A DNA stretch of 64,000 nt from an uncultured Prevotellaceae bacterium (GCA_947167515.1 CAMVIM010000001.1:1-64000); one strand, 5' to 3'. Counted from the stretch's first letter, positions 32,001 to 41,244 are shown. Notes: generated from the sequence alone by a model not told the origin. Made by a program: numbers and translations.

Positions 32001-34023
32001 CGTTGGTCTCACACACAATCAGGTGCTTTCCGTTGTCGCTTGAACTGATGGTGCCACCGTTGGGCACCTCTGTGCGGTCTGTCATCGTGTAGGCAGGGGG
32101 AGCTACCGTGATGCCTTCCATTTCACCAAGGAAGTAACTCTTGTGAGGGGGCTGGTTGTAGCCAATGGGCTGAGTCACGATGGCATTGCGGTACTGATGG
32201 TCGTGCCAAAGAGTGGGGATGCGGTAGTCTGTGGCATAGGAGGTGGCGTAGATGCGGATTTTTGTGTTATTATCGGCGCGCATTACCAGTTCTTCACGCC
32301 AGTCGCCGAAGATGTCGGCAATGGCACAGGGATTGTTCTTCGAATCATTGTTTGTCTGGCTACCTGTAGCGTTGAAGATACGGCCGTTTCCTCCTTTGTA
32401 GATGGCTCCTGCACGTGCGTTGCTGCCTGGGCTGTCGAACACCTCGTCAAGCAGGTCGCTATCCCAGTAGATACGCTGGTTGAGGTGTCCCCAATACATG
32501 CCGTAGTTGGTCTCTCCTCCATTAGGGTCAGGGTTAGGCACATGCAAAGGGGATTCTTTGTCTTTCACAAGTGATATAATGCTTGTCTGTGTGGTGCGTC
32601 CCACCGAACCTGGATAGTCGTTGTAGAAGTTGCCAGCCAATGCACGTCCGTCATCGTTGGGCGATTTAAGACGGTAGTAAATCTGGCCGGTAGTCGCGTT
32701 GTAGTAGGTACAAGCTGGTTCATCCTCGTTACAAGTGAACTGTTCCCCGCCGTGGCGGTAGGGGTCGAAGTCGGAGCAGTGCTGCGCGTCACCGTGGCCA
32801 TTTCCAGTGGTGCAGAGACCTTTACCATTATCGTCGATAATCATCGAACCGAAGATGATTTCATCACGTCCGTCCCAATCGACATCGCCGATGGCGAAGT
32901 TGTGGAAGCCGTTGCCATACCATGGGCTTGTCCATCCCTGATTATTGCGCCAAGGCCACGGTTTGCGGATGGACAGTTGATGGGTGGCTGGATCGACATC
33001 GAGGGCGCACATCTTGTGCTGGGTGTAGCAACCACGTCCGAGGAAGATGCTGGGCTTGCGTCCATCCAGATAAGGAGCACCGAAATAGTGCTTGCTGGAG
33101 CGGTGCCCAGTGTCGTTTTGCCCCCACACTACCGCATAGTCGCTCTCTCCTGTTTCAAAACGCGGCAGAGGATAATCCATCGGGGTGAAAGCGGTGGTTG
33201 CGTTTGCTGTAGCTGAGCATCCGTAAGGTATGCATGTCTTGCCGTCCATGTAAAGGAGGTATTCAGCTCCAAAATGCGTGTATTCATCGCGAGGAGCCAC
33301 ATAGTTCATGTTACCTATCTTGACGATGGTTTCATTACCATTATCATCAATGGAATGGATAATCATGTTGTCGGCACCACGCATGAGGCACTCCGCTTTT
33401 CCATCCATGTCCCAGTCGTAGCTGACGAGGTCCCACTGCTCGTCGGGGCCTGCCATCATGTTAGGACCGAGGTCAATCCACCAGAGGCGTTTACCATTGA
33501 GTTTGTAGCACTCGTAGTGGTGGAACTTGGTCGTGTTGGAGGAATTGCGGATGTCGCCCGTGTAGTTGCGCTTTACCATGAATTCCACCACACTGTCGCC
33601 ATCGACATCGCCCAATGAGATATCGTTGATGATGTACTCGTCGGTCACGTCGTTGCCGTTACGGTCAACTACTTTGCCAACGGGAATGTCGAAATACCCA
33701 TTGGCCCAGCGAGTCACTTCCTTGCTTTTCTGGTTCGTCTTTTCCTTGCCTTTGCCAACGGGAATGACGTAGTATTTGCTGGAAGCAGTACCGCTGGTGT
33801 GCAGGAAGTTAGACACTTCGAGGTTCTCTGCAATCTTGGTGCCATTGCAGTAGAGGTTGTAAGTCACATCGTAGTACTCTTCGCCGAGTACGCGCCAGCT
33901 GACGAGGTTACCACTGCCGCTAGGCACAGCCACGAGTCCGCGGTCAATCTTGTCGGTGAAACGCTGGGCGAAGCTAAGCATTACTACCATTAAGAAGACA
34001 AGAGATAAGATAGTTCTTTTCAT
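29047..34023 (-). CDS. PL11-type rhamnogalacturonan lyase fused to autotransporter-like strand repeats
   Basis: Exported protein of 1658 residues (signal peptide about 1-19). Residues ~20-650 match polysaccharide lyase family 11: RFTDKIDRGLVAV, LVSWRVLGEE, then the calcium-binding propeller with ISLGDVDGDSVVEF, YDWDMDGKAECL, AIGDVDWDGRDEIIFGS, and IDDNGKGLCTTGNGHGDAQH. The family cleaves rhamnogalacturonan I backbones by beta-elimination. Residues ~650-1570 are glycine/threonine-rich repeats of the autotransporter-associated kind (LVKEGTGKLTIKNDNSYKGG, LKGGTVLVSSL; later CKMTVSGVWDNTGTTKVTEG). A helical segment (about 1570-1620) and a sorting-type end (WYDLNGRMLSGKPTTPGIYV, NGKKVLVK) follow. 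PL11 enzymes are normally ~600-750 residues, so the strand region is an unusual addition, perhaps a stalk on the cell surface. Confidence 0.85.
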   Translation of the reverse strand: MKRTILSLVFLMVVMLSFAQRFTDKIDRGLVAVPSGSGNLVSWRVLGEEYYDVTYNLYCNGTKIAENLEVSNFLHTSGTASSKYYVIPVGKGKEKTNQKSKEVTRWANGYFDIPVGKVVDRNGNDVTDEYIINDISLGDVDGDSVVEFMVKRNYTGDIRNSSNTTKFHHYECYKLNGKRLWWIDLGPNMMAGPDEQWDLVSYDWDMDGKAECLMRGADNMIIHSIDDNGNETIVKIGNMNYVAPRDEYTHFGAEYLLYMDGKTCIPYGCSATANATTAFTPMDYPLPRFETGESDYAVVWGQNDTGHRSSKHYFGAPYLDGRKPSIFLGRGCYTQHKMCALDVDPATHQLSIRKPWPWRNNQGWTSPWYGNGFHNFAIGDVDWDGRDEIIFGSMIIDDNGKGLCTTGNGHGDAQHCSDFDPYRHGGEQFTCNEDEPACTYYNATTGQIYYRLKSPNDDGRALAGNFYNDYPGSVGRTTQTSIISLVKDKESPLHVPNPDPNGGETNYGMYWGHLNQRIYWDSDLLDEVFDSPGSNARAGAIYKGGNGRIFNATGSQTNNDSKNNPCAIADIFGDWREELVMRADNNTKIRIYATSYATDYRIPTLWHDHQYRNAIVTQPIGYNQPPHKSYFLGEMEGITVAPPAYTMTDRTEVPNGGTISSSDNGKHLIVCETNDTKVTIENNASPSIMTFNVPSWVQGNAGSNISTTPAPTYTYFTCEVSGGALSGDTRLVKQGDGILTLPKADFTNTGETHIWAGTLNFDGTLKQSPLWLNRFAELNSDGGEFKSIKADYASIIRPGGADKASSITVDETYTMGFGSRLILDLYSENLQADRINTKTLKIEKKTGTAWEQYGPKYLRPVIEVVEHFADGATTLAEGKYIIGNVTEIEGSLADIKVEGITDLKYGLSIDEQNNLILSVGSMRGASEIVWTGSTNANWDFAKTENFFLLDDAEQTPNIFVKGDIINFNNDGIRTSVTLVDELSPDSVKVSGTKSYTFQGTGAIVAGALVKEGTGKLTIKNDNSYKGGNYLKGGTVLVSSLSNENRATGNLGAVTTAANKFTMENGAIIQTTAGVTNGSPIKMVGEQGGVILANANMDFIQNKAFSGTLLTKKGTGWLKTYASNTALNKLSIVAGRVVNNSGVPAKAVEFQGSSSQPGELEDASTSALTVPLEVPANKYGKFILGAAYYQAYNNKVTGSGTLTIVPTNTVSRVCIEGDWSAFEGTIKHTTTGIWLPLRNALGIPKGTLDIADGCTVTNVGPYTKNKASSGQTFTIGKLTGKGSLAHPVANFSGSEGVNGTNTWKVGNSWEKGDFTFGGIIHDDGGTNKSNFEKIGDCKMTVSGVWDNTGTTKVTEGELAFQSTSALGKGALTVAVGARLSGVTKAGGSLTNSSYTINGELQPGSTATASTTASIINFGGKNVTFGSSSKLVLGLRKTINSKGEVTLQNASITNIAKLTFNAGATIAPFIEETYHANLTTDENTPDEFTLWTSVTTPSLPTDLSKLNFALPALNSWNYWDTSRIGEGVLLIRYSKSLFVENLKKLIAAAEEYGETIKGDYPNAAAKLNDAIQPAKATAQKSNPTQSELEEAEEIVINALAQALVDIEIATGIDDINSSADDDDAIWYDLNGRMLSGKPTTPGIYVKNGKKVLVKQTNNVF

Positions 34024-34058
34024 ATAAATAGGTGTTGTTATTTGGTGTTATGGAATGT

Positions 34059-34101
34059 GTTTGTCTGAAACCTGCGTGCGGAGCAGAGATTTCAGACAAA
34101 C
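34059..34101. repeat. 12-bp inverted repeat between two secreted-protein genes
   Basis: gtttgtctgaaa (34059-34070) and tttcagacaaac (34090-34101) with a 19-nt loop. There is no T-run, so it may modulate read-through or protect an mRNA end, not terminate. No promoter box is seen for the lyase gene in the gap. Confidence 0.5.
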
Positions 34102-34111
34102 CGAAATTTCA

Positions 34112-36706
34112 TTATTTCACCACCACTTTCTTCACGGTGCCATCGGCCTTTTTAACGAGGTTGATGCCCTTCTGCATGGTGGCAGTCTGTGTGCCTGTCA
34201 ATGTGTAGATGGCAGCGTTAGTGTTGCTGTTGCTTGTAACGTCCTTGATGCACTCAATGGCCGTTGGAATCTTCTCTGATTCTGCACCATAGTAAGTGAG
34301 CTTCACATTGTCAATCATGCTCCAAACGGTACCGCCACCGACATTTCGTGCGCCAATCTCCATCGTGCCTTCTCCGTCCACTTGGGTGATGATGCGATAG
34401 ACATTGCCGTATTCAGTTGAAGGTGTAACCACCGTTTCCATCTCTTCGCCGCTCCCTTCGTCAATCACGATAGCTGTAGTGGAGTATGGCTCAGCCACTT
34501 CGCTTCCGTCATAGAGGAGTGGCGTGCTGTCTGCGTTCTTTCCAGCCACCACCTTCATAAAGTCTTCGTTTGCATAGACTTCCAGTCCCTCCGCATCGGC
34601 AAATGCACTGATTTGCAGCATGTAGGTACCGACAGGCAGCTTGGTGAGCGTCTGGTAAACGCGAGCATTGCTTGCGTTCCAGAGGTTCAGATACTGTTTG
34701 TCGAGCACATAACCATCAGCAAAACTGTTCCAGTCATTCTTGCCGCAAGTAGTCCATCCGTCGTTTATCCAGCCAGTTTGTCCGTCGCTGAAACTGGGGT
34801 ACTGCACCTTGGCGGTGTAATCCACAGGGTTCTCGTCGCTGGCGGGAGCGGCAGGTGTGTTGAGTTGGAAAATGATGTTGTCAATCTCGTCGATGAGTGC
34901 ATTCACACTTTCGAGAGTCAGTTCGTCGGTGTCAAGTTCTTCATATTTAGTCATGAAGTCCTCATAAGCCGTGGCTGCTGCAAGGCTGTATTGACCTTCT
35001 TTCTCGGTGTATGCTGTCTGCATTTCAGCCAACTTACCTGTTTCAGGCCAAGTGAGAGCCTGCCATTTCCAGATGAAGTTCTGTGCTTCGTCAAGGATGG
35101 CGTTCACTTCGCCAGTCAATTCCTGCACCGTGGCATTATCGGCCGTGTGCTCTTCGTAGGTCTGACGGTACTTCTCTCCAGAGTCGGTGACTTCTTGCAG
35201 TTTCAGCGTGTAATATCCGTTGATATCATCGGTCCCCAGCATGGTCTCCGCGTCATTAAGAGCCTCTTTGAGTTTGCTGTAGGCATCGATGCTGGCGTTC
35301 ACCTTGTTGAGAATCTCCGTGTAAGTGGGGATGATGGCAAGGATTTCTTCCTTTGTTTCAGCAGTGTTTACCGAGGCGAGGACGTTGTTATACTCGGTCA
35401 CCAGCGACGTCTGTGCAATGGCTGTGTCGAAGTCTGGCGCGTCGGCCAACAACTGGTTCAGCCAGTAGCGATATGCCTCAACGCCAATGCCATAGTAGTT
35501 GACGGACACGTTGTCGATAGCCACCCAGTTGGTGCCAGCCTCGTCCTGACCGAAGCCGTATTCCAGATTGCCGTCAGTCACTTCCACGGTTGCCTTATAC
35601 ACATTGCCGGCTGTTGCGCCAGGCACAAGTGTTTGATTATCATTGGCGAAAATATATCCGTCCATCTTCTCAGAATAAACTGCCATGCTGACCACGTAGA
35701 TACCATTGGGCAGGTCTGTGAGGCTCTTGCTGACCTTACCTTCAAGGGAGGCTCCCCAAATGCTGAGTGTGGGGGCATCGAAACCTGTCCATGATTCATC
35801 CACCCAAGTCTGTGTTTCCCAAGTGCTTGCGCCGATGCCGTTGCTCCAGCTGGCAATGCTGCTGCAGTCATCAAGGTCTATCGGCATCGGGGTGTCGGGT
35901 GTCACCACCACCTCATAATATTTCAGAATCTTCTTGTTCACCGATTCTGTGGCTGCATCGAGGGCTTCCTTCGTGCTGCCGGTGTTGGCGTAGGTGGCTT
36001 TTTCGTTGGTAATGTCAATGTCTGTCGTGCTGAGTTCCTCGGCATACTTGATGGCATCGCCCAACTTCATGGCTGCTTCATAACGCGCCACCTCAGCCAT
36101 GTAAGTCTCATAGTCAGTTGTGCTGACAAAAGCCCATGTGGTCTGGAAGAGGCTGGGATCCTCGTCTGTGAAGATGACACCTGTACCCGTGAAAATGCCA
36201 CCGCTCTGGGTGTCAACATAATCAGTATAGCGTCCCACCTTGTAGTTGCTATATTCGGCAGCGTCGTAGTTGGGGGATACTTCCGAAGCTTGAATTTGGT
36301 AACGGTTGCTGCCCAGATTGACAAACTGGAAGAAATAGTCCTCCTGTGCACGGCGATCCACGTAGATGTCTCGGAAGTTACTGTCGATAAACACATTGCC
36401 CCATGAGCCATTCTTGATGCTGTTAGCTTCGATGGTGTAAGTCTTTCCATCCCATACGGCACCTTCTTCATCAGATACGTATTGTATCACCTTGAACTGC
36501 AGACCTGTTTCACCCACGGAAGCATGTGTGCCATAGTCATTTCCTTCAGTGAAGAACATCTTGGCATCAGGATTGTAGATATAGACGATTTCATTAGGGG
36601 TGAGTGGCTGGAATTCTCCAGAATAAACAGGCTTCTGCCATTCGTCGGCAAAGGTGGTCAGCACCGTCATAGAGGCAGCTAATAGAAGTAAAATTTTCTT
36701 CATCAT
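34112..36706 (-). CDS. Modular secreted protein, 864 residues
   Basis: Exported protein (signal peptide about 1-20, KKILLLLAASMTVLTTFA). The N-terminal domain (about 25-200; PNEIVYIYNPDAKMFFTEG, FFQFVNLGSNRYQIQ) resembles a beta-trefoil-like lectin. Then come a short helical linker, a sandwich module (about 280-430, with SLTDLPNGIYVVSMAVYSEK and WVAIDNVSVNYYG), a long helical region (about 440-640), and a second sandwich (about 650-815, with LTKLPVGTYMLQISAFADA and WSMIDNVKLTYYG). The C-terminus (YTLTGTQTATMQKGINLV..VKKVVVK) is sorting-like. It shares module style with the 1118- and 2361-residue proteins here. No catalytic domain is recognised. It is probably transcribed together with the downstream lyase gene (88-nt gap, no promoter seen). 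Confidence 0.75.
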   Translation of the reverse strand: MMKKILLLLAASMTVLTTFADEWQKPVYSGEFQPLTPNEIVYIYNPDAKMFFTEGNDYGTHASVGETGLQFKVIQYVSDEEGAVWDGKTYTIEANSIKNGSWGNVFIDSNFRDIYVDRRAQEDYFFQFVNLGSNRYQIQASEVSPNYDAAEYSNYKVGRYTDYVDTQSGGIFTGTGVIFTDEDPSLFQTTWAFVSTTDYETYMAEVARYEAAMKLGDAIKYAEELSTTDIDITNEKATYANTGSTKEALDAATESVNKKILKYYEVVVTPDTPMPIDLDDCSSIASWSNGIGASTWETQTWVDESWTGFDAPTLSIWGASLEGKVSKSLTDLPNGIYVVSMAVYSEKMDGYIFANDNQTLVPGATAGNVYKATVEVTDGNLEYGFGQDEAGTNWVAIDNVSVNYYGIGVEAYRYWLNQLLADAPDFDTAIAQTSLVTEYNNVLASVNTAETKEEILAIIPTYTEILNKVNASIDAYSKLKEALNDAETMLGTDDINGYYTLKLQEVTDSGEKYRQTYEEHTADNATVQELTGEVNAILDEAQNFIWKWQALTWPETGKLAEMQTAYTEKEGQYSLAAATAYEDFMTKYEELDTDELTLESVNALIDEIDNIIFQLNTPAAPASDENPVDYTAKVQYPSFSDGQTGWINDGWTTCGKNDWNSFADGYVLDKQYLNLWNASNARVYQTLTKLPVGTYMLQISAFADAEGLEVYANEDFMKVVAGKNADSTPLLYDGSEVAEPYSTTAIVIDEGSGEEMETVVTPSTEYGNVYRIITQVDGEGTMEIGARNVGGGTVWSMIDNVKLTYYGAESEKIPTAIECIKDVTSNSNTNAAIYTLTGTQTATMQKGINLVKKADGTVKKVVVK

Positions 36707-36778
36707 GTTAGTTTTTAGTAGTTAGTTTTTAGTTTAGCTAGTCTAAGGAAAATCCTTTTTTATAGTCATAAAAGTGCG

Positions 36779-36809
36779 CAAAGTTACGAAACTTTTTTTT
36801 ATCTGGCAA
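36779..36809 (-). promoter_or_regulatory. Promoter of the 864-residue protein gene
   Basis: TTG at 36809-36807, 20 bp, TAACTTTG at 36786-36779 on the minus strand. The -33 element lies inside the 3' end of the SNF2 gene. It probably also drives the rhamnogalacturonan lyase gene. Confidence 0.6.
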
Positions 36810-39800
36810 CCATTTCGAGCAAATCTTTGCCCGTGAGTTTGTAACTTGTGTCAGTTCCAGCCAAAATGTTCTCGGCGAGGTCGCGTTTTGTCTGGTGCAA
36901 ACGGATGATTTTCTCTTCGATGGTGTTCTTGCTCACGAGGTGATAGACCGTCACGGCCTGTTGCTGTCCGATACGGTAGGCACGGTCGGTGGCTTGCTGC
37001 TCCACGGCAGGATTCCACCATGGGTCGAGGTGGAAAACGTAGTTGGCACCTGTCAGGTTCAGGCCCAGTCCGCCCGCCTTGAGGCTGATGAGGAAGAGGG
37101 ATTTCTCACCGTTCTGGAAGGCATCAACCATTTCTGTACGTTGTTTCAGCGGAGTGCTTCCGTCGATGTAGAAGTACTTCATCCCCAGTCGGTCCAGTTC
37201 TTTCCTCACGATGTCGAAAAAGCTGACGAACTGGCTGAAGACCAAGGCGCGGTTACCGCCCTCGATGACTCCTTGCAGCAGTTCGACCAAAGTGATGATT
37301 TTGGAACAATCGCCAGTCCATTTCGGTTCGATGAGCTGTGCGCTACATGCCGCCTGTCGCAGTCGGGTGATTTCTGCCAGTACGTGCATATCGACATCGA
37401 GTCCTCCCTCTTGCAGCATCTTCTCGGCGCGAACGCGGATGCTCTCGTAGATGGCGAGCTCATCGCGGCTGAGTTCCACGGGATGATAGATTTCTGTCTT
37501 TTCGGGCAATTCTTTCAGTACCGCTTGCTTGGTGCGTCGCAGCATGAAGGGGTGGACGATATGTTCCAGCTGTTCCTGCTTTTCCTTGTCCTGATAGCCT
37601 TCGATGGGCACGATGAACTTCTGCGAGAAGTGCTCGTAGTTGCCCAGCAGTCCAGGGTTGACAAACTGGAAGAGGTTCCACAGTTCGCCCAGGTGGTTCT
37701 GCACAGGCGTACCTGTCAGCATCACGCGGTTGTCAGCCTGTATTTTCATGGCTGCCGCACTGGTCTTGGCTCCTCGGTTCTTGATGATGTGTGCCTCGTC
37801 CAGACAAGCCACATTCCAATGTTTTTTGGTGATGAAGTCCTGTATGCTCAGCAGGATACCGTAGGTGGTCACGATGATGTCGCCCGCTTTCGCCTCGCTG
37901 ATGACCTGCTGACGGTTGGCGGCAAAGTTGAGAATCTGCACGTTCAGCGTGGGGGCGAACCGCTCTATTTCCGTCTTCCAGTTGGGAGCCACCGAGGCTG
38001 GTGCCACCACAAGCGAGGGGCCTTCTTCCTTTTTTAGCAGGAGGAAAGCAATGGTCTGTATGGTTTTGCCGAGTCCCATGTCGTCGGCCAGCAAGGCTCC
38101 TGCTCCCCAACTGTTCAGACGTGCAATCCATAGATAGCCGTCTTTTTGGTAGGGACGCAGAGTGGCGTTCAGTTCTTTCGGGATGGCAGGCGTGTAATTG
38201 GAACCATCGAGAATGCGCTGACGGATGTGGAGGAGTTCCTCGTCCATGTCCAGCCTGAGTTCTCCGTGCAGGAGGTCATCGCCCATGAGCGCAGCGCTGA
38301 AAGGCGAAATGTGGATTTTTCCACGTTCGCGGTTAGCGATGGCATCGAGTGCTTTCAGTTGCTGGCGCAGTTTCTCGCTGAGTGTGAGAAACTCGCCGTC
38401 GCTGAGCCGGATGTATTTGCCCTTGCTCTTGCCCACCAGTTCGAGCAGTTCGCTGATGCTGATGCGCGTGTTTTCGTCGATGTTGACATCGCCCTCGATG
38501 TCGAACCACTGTCCGCGTTGCTTCAGGATGCCACTCCAGCTGCTGGCACCTCGATGGAGGGCACGTATCTTGAAACCCTGCCCTTCAGGCCATTCGGCAT
38601 AGAAGGAATCGGGGTGTTCCTGAATCAGTTGAACCAGTTCAAGCATGAATTCGGGGGGATAGACTTCATTCTCTTCATAATCATACCCTTGTCCATTCCA
38701 GAAGGCGCGAACGATTTCCAGGTTGGAGCGTTCCATCTCCATGTTACGTTTCACGCGAGTGCGCCCATTTTCATCATTCTCGTCGATGATGACATCGTTG
38801 CCCTCGCACAATCTGTAGGTGCGTCGTCCGCCAGGCAGAGGACGGACGAAAGGTTCCACTTCCCAGTTGCCGCCCTGCTTGGGGCTGAGCTTGAAGCCTG
38901 TAGTCCATTGTCCGTCGATGATGGGCAGGGTGGAACCACCTTCAATGAGGGAAGAATGGAGTTCCACCTGACCGCCAATCTTGGCCAGCAGATTGCGCAG
39001 GGCGGGTTCGGCCTCTAGCGGCAGGTTGCCCAGCTGGAGCAACTTGGCGTAGTAGCCGCGCACTTCCTCGGGTATGTTGATGAGGCTATATTCGGTGGGC
39101 GACTCCTCCACAATGACAAGTTCGTCATTCGTGTGGTCGGTGGGCACGTTCGACTTGACAGTAAAGTGGTCACCTTCGTGCTCTACGATGAGGTAGGGCT
39201 TGTCGCGATGCACACGGATGGATTCGAAGGGGGCTGAACGGCCCAGGTAGAGGCGGTTGTCTTCCACCATTTCTTCTATCACGTCCTCCAGCTGCAGTTC
39301 CCAGTGCTGGCTGTGGCTCAGTCGGGCGAGGATGCGACGGTCGGCATTGTTCATGCACTCGAGGTCACCCTTCCGATAGCGCATATCACTCAGCCGTTTG
39401 CCGTTGCCCCAAGAGCCGTCTTTCAGGCGTGTCTGCTCCCTCACTTGGATGGTGCGAGAGTCCATCGATTCGCGGATGTACATGAGTCTTGTATCGGATT
39501 CCTCTTCGCTGGCAGGCTTGCCGTCGGCACTGCTCATCAGACCTTCCAGCACCGATTCCCACTCGGCTTTGTGGTAGATGTTGACGAGGGTGGGGTGGTC
39601 GCCGAACCGTTGTCGCAGCGATTCGCGTTCTGAATCGTAGAGGGGCAAGTATTTGGCCATCTCATGTTGCAGCAACGCAAGGTTGGGCATGCAGAGGTTA
39701 ATGTCCATGTCGGCAGTCGGGTAGCCCAGATAGTTGGCCAGCAGGAATGCCATCGGACGGAAGAGCTGGGGGAAACTGCCATCGCTGACTCCGTCGTACA

Positions 39801-40833
39801 TCTTCTGCACGAGTTCCTTGTGCAGGGGGATGCTGATATTGCAGAAGTCTTCTGTCAGCACTCGTACGGGCAGCATATGCAGGTCAGTCTTGATGTGGAG
39901 TGAGGTGGCCATCTCGTGCAGTTTCTTTCGGCACACCTCCACGGCTTTCTCATGACCTTCGCCGCCTTCGTTCACCACAGCCATGAAAGACATGGCGATG
40001 TAGAAAGAGAGAAAGAACCCGTAAGGGCCTGTCTTTGATCCGCTTTCCTTTTCCTTGGTCTTGATGGCGACATCGAACCATCGGGCGGCATCGAGGTGCT
40101 TGCCTTCGCAGAGCGTGTGGAGGGCGTATAGTGCATAGCCCGCCGCAATTTTGTCGAAAGCTCCCTTGCCAGGCATTTGTCCTGTGGCAATGTATTCGTA
40201 AAGTTCCACCTCGGCCAATAGTCGGCATCGGGTGGCTTCTGTAATGGCGCTGTAGGAAGTTATCTCGGTGAGAATGAGCGTGGTGTCTGCCACGATGTCG
40301 TGTGAGATAAAGTAGTCGCAGACGTTGCTGAAGAAGGTGACGAAGGTGTTGGGCTGGAAATTCTCGAAGAGATGCAGAAATCTCTGTTCGGCCGCCACGC
40401 TGTAGAACAGGTGTGCCTGATCAGCCCCAATCACGTTAGCGCTGCTGCATGCCTGATAGGCGTTGTCGACGAGTTGCTTCACGGCATAGCGTACAAACAG
40501 ATAGGTCTGGCTGCGCGCTTGGGAAATGTGCTGAATGACCGTCAGCAAGTCTTTGCGACATTCGTACAGATACCACAAGGCAGGCACGAAATCATCTGTG
40601 CTGATGCCGTAACGGGGTGCGTTGGCGTACCAGTCGCGGCCATCATTCTTGAAGATTCCCTGCTGTATCAGTTCGTCGAGGGCGGCCTGTCCGTTGAAGG
40701 TGGGGAAACCGTACTGCCTGAGGATGTAGAGATGCTCGTCCATCCTTTTGTTGGTGCCCAATCCCGCCTCTGCATAGTAGCATAGCAGGCGTTGTGCGTC
40801 CTCGCTGAGTTGCTCGTATTTGTCGAAAAGCAT
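36799..40833 (-). CDS. SNF2-family DEAD/DEAH helicase
   Basis: Large SNF2/RapA-type ATPase of 1344 residues. The N-terminal ~880 residues are a Bacteroidetes-specific region, largely helical at first (about 1-420), then mixed, and likely bind a partner. The C-terminal motor (about 885-1344) is complete: LLADDMGLGKTIQTI (Walker A, near residue 917), VVAPASVAPNWKTE, ACLDEAHIIKNRG (DEAH, near 1011), MLTGTPVQNHLGELWNL, and in the second lobe ALVFSQFVSFFDI, LISLKAGGLGLNLTGA and QATDRAYRIGQ. It probably remodels protein-DNA or polymerase complexes. Promoter at 40865-40895. No operon partner is seen. Confidence 0.9.
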   Translation of the reverse strand: MLFDKYEQLSEDAQRLLCYYAEAGLGTNKRMDEHLYILRQYGFPTFNGQAALDELIQQGIFKNDGRDWYANAPRYGISTDDFVPALWYLYECRKDLLTVIQHISQARSQTYLFVRYAVKQLVDNAYQACSSANVIGADQAHLFYSVAAEQRFLHLFENFQPNTFVTFFSNVCDYFISHDIVADTTLILTEITSYSAITEATRCRLLAEVELYEYIATGQMPGKGAFDKIAAGYALYALHTLCEGKHLDAARWFDVAIKTKEKESGSKTGPYGFFLSFYIAMSFMAVVNEGGEGHEKAVEVCRKKLHEMATSLHIKTDLHMLPVRVLTEDFCNISIPLHKELVQKMYDGVSDGSFPQLFRPMAFLLANYLGYPTADMDINLCMPNLALLQHEMAKYLPLYDSERESLRQRFGDHPTLVNIYHKAEWESVLEGLMSSADGKPASEEESDTRLMYIRESMDSRTIQVREQTRLKDGSWGNGKRLSDMRYRKGDLECMNNADRRILARLSHSQHWELQLEDVIEEMVEDNRLYLGRSAPFESIRVHRDKPYLIVEHEGDHFTVKSNVPTDHTNDELVIVEESPTEYSLINIPEEVRGYYAKLLQLGNLPLEAEPALRNLLAKIGGQVELHSSLIEGGSTLPIIDGQWTTGFKLSPKQGGNWEVEPFVRPLPGGRRTYRLCEGNDVIIDENDENGRTRVKRNMEMERSNLEIVRAFWNGQGYDYEENEVYPPEFMLELVQLIQEHPDSFYAEWPEGQGFKIRALHRGASSWSGILKQRGQWFDIEGDVNIDENTRISISELLELVGKSKGKYIRLSDGEFLTLSEKLRQQLKALDAIANRERGKIHISPFSAALMGDDLLHGELRLDMDEELLHIRQRILDGSNYTPAIPKELNATLRPYQKDGYLWIARLNSWGAGALLADDMGLGKTIQTIAFLLLKKEEGPSLVVAPASVAPNWKTEIERFAPTLNVQILNFAANRQQVISEAKAGDIIVTTYGILLSIQDFITKKHWNVACLDEAHIIKNRGAKTSAAAMKIQADNRVMLTGTPVQNHLGELWNLFQFVNPGLLGNYEHFSQKFIVPIEGYQDKEKQEQLEHIVHPFMLRRTKQAVLKELPEKTEIYHPVELSRDELAIYESIRVRAEKMLQEGGLDVDMHVLAEITRLRQAACSAQLIEPKWTGDCSKIITLVELLQGVIEGGNRALVFSQFVSFFDIVRKELDRLGMKYFYIDGSTPLKQRTEMVDAFQNGEKSLFLISLKAGGLGLNLTGANYVFHLDPWWNPAVEQQATDRAYRIGQQQAVTVYHLVSKNTIEEKIIRLHQTKRDLAENILAGTDTSYKLTGKDLLEMVAR

Positions 40834-40864
40834 TCTTCTGTCGTCGCAATGAGGTAAAAGCGTG

Positions 40865-40895
40865 CAAAGTTACGACAAAATGGGGAATAAACAAA
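40865..40895 (-). promoter_or_regulatory. Promoter of the SNF2 helicase gene
   Basis: TTTG at 40895-40892, 19 bp, TAACTTTG at 40872-40865 on the minus strand, an exact fit to the consensus; the start codon is 32 nt further on. Confidence 0.75.
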
Positions 40896-41014
40896 GGGAA
40901 AAAGATGTTTTTCACGTTCTTTACTGCATTTGTGCCGGATTTCGCTGACCATGTGGGGCTGTTTGCCTGCATTGGGGCTTCCGAAGCGGGTGTGACGGCG
41001 TGTCCTCCTTACGG

Positions 41015-41096
41015 GCAACGCCGTTGTACATTCAATTTGTACGCCGTACAATATATAAATGGTGTGGCGTACAAATTGTAAATGGTACGACGTTGC
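41015..41096 (+). repeat. 82-bp hairpin element, copy A
   Basis: Begins gcaacgccgttg and ends acgacgttgc, so the ends are imperfect inverted repeats. Inside, caatttgtacgcc (41033-41045) and ggcgtacaaattg (41066-41078) are a perfect 13-bp inverted pair. Copy B (62041-62122, opposite strand) has the same length and 60 of 82 identical positions without gaps. Confidence 0.75.
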
Positions 41097-41198
41097 GTTC
41101 GTGAGGAAAGTGATGTTATGCTCGTGGAGGTAGTGGCGTTGCGCTCACAAGGGTAGCGGCGTTGTGCATGAAGGGGGTGCGTCATCACGTCTGGGCAC

Positions 41199-41244
41199 AA
41201 AAAAGGGAGAAGCCAAGACGGGATGTGCGGTCTTGTCTTCTCCC
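41199..41244 (-). terminator. Terminator of efp
   Basis: gggagaagccaagac (41205-41219) pairs with gtcttgtcttctccc (41230-41244) with one mismatch; six T follow on the minus strand. It lies 38 nt after the efp stop. Confidence 0.85.

Noticed and set aside
34613-35794. 393-residue open frame on the plus strand
   Set aside because: Antisense to the 864-residue secreted protein, no domain and no promoter.
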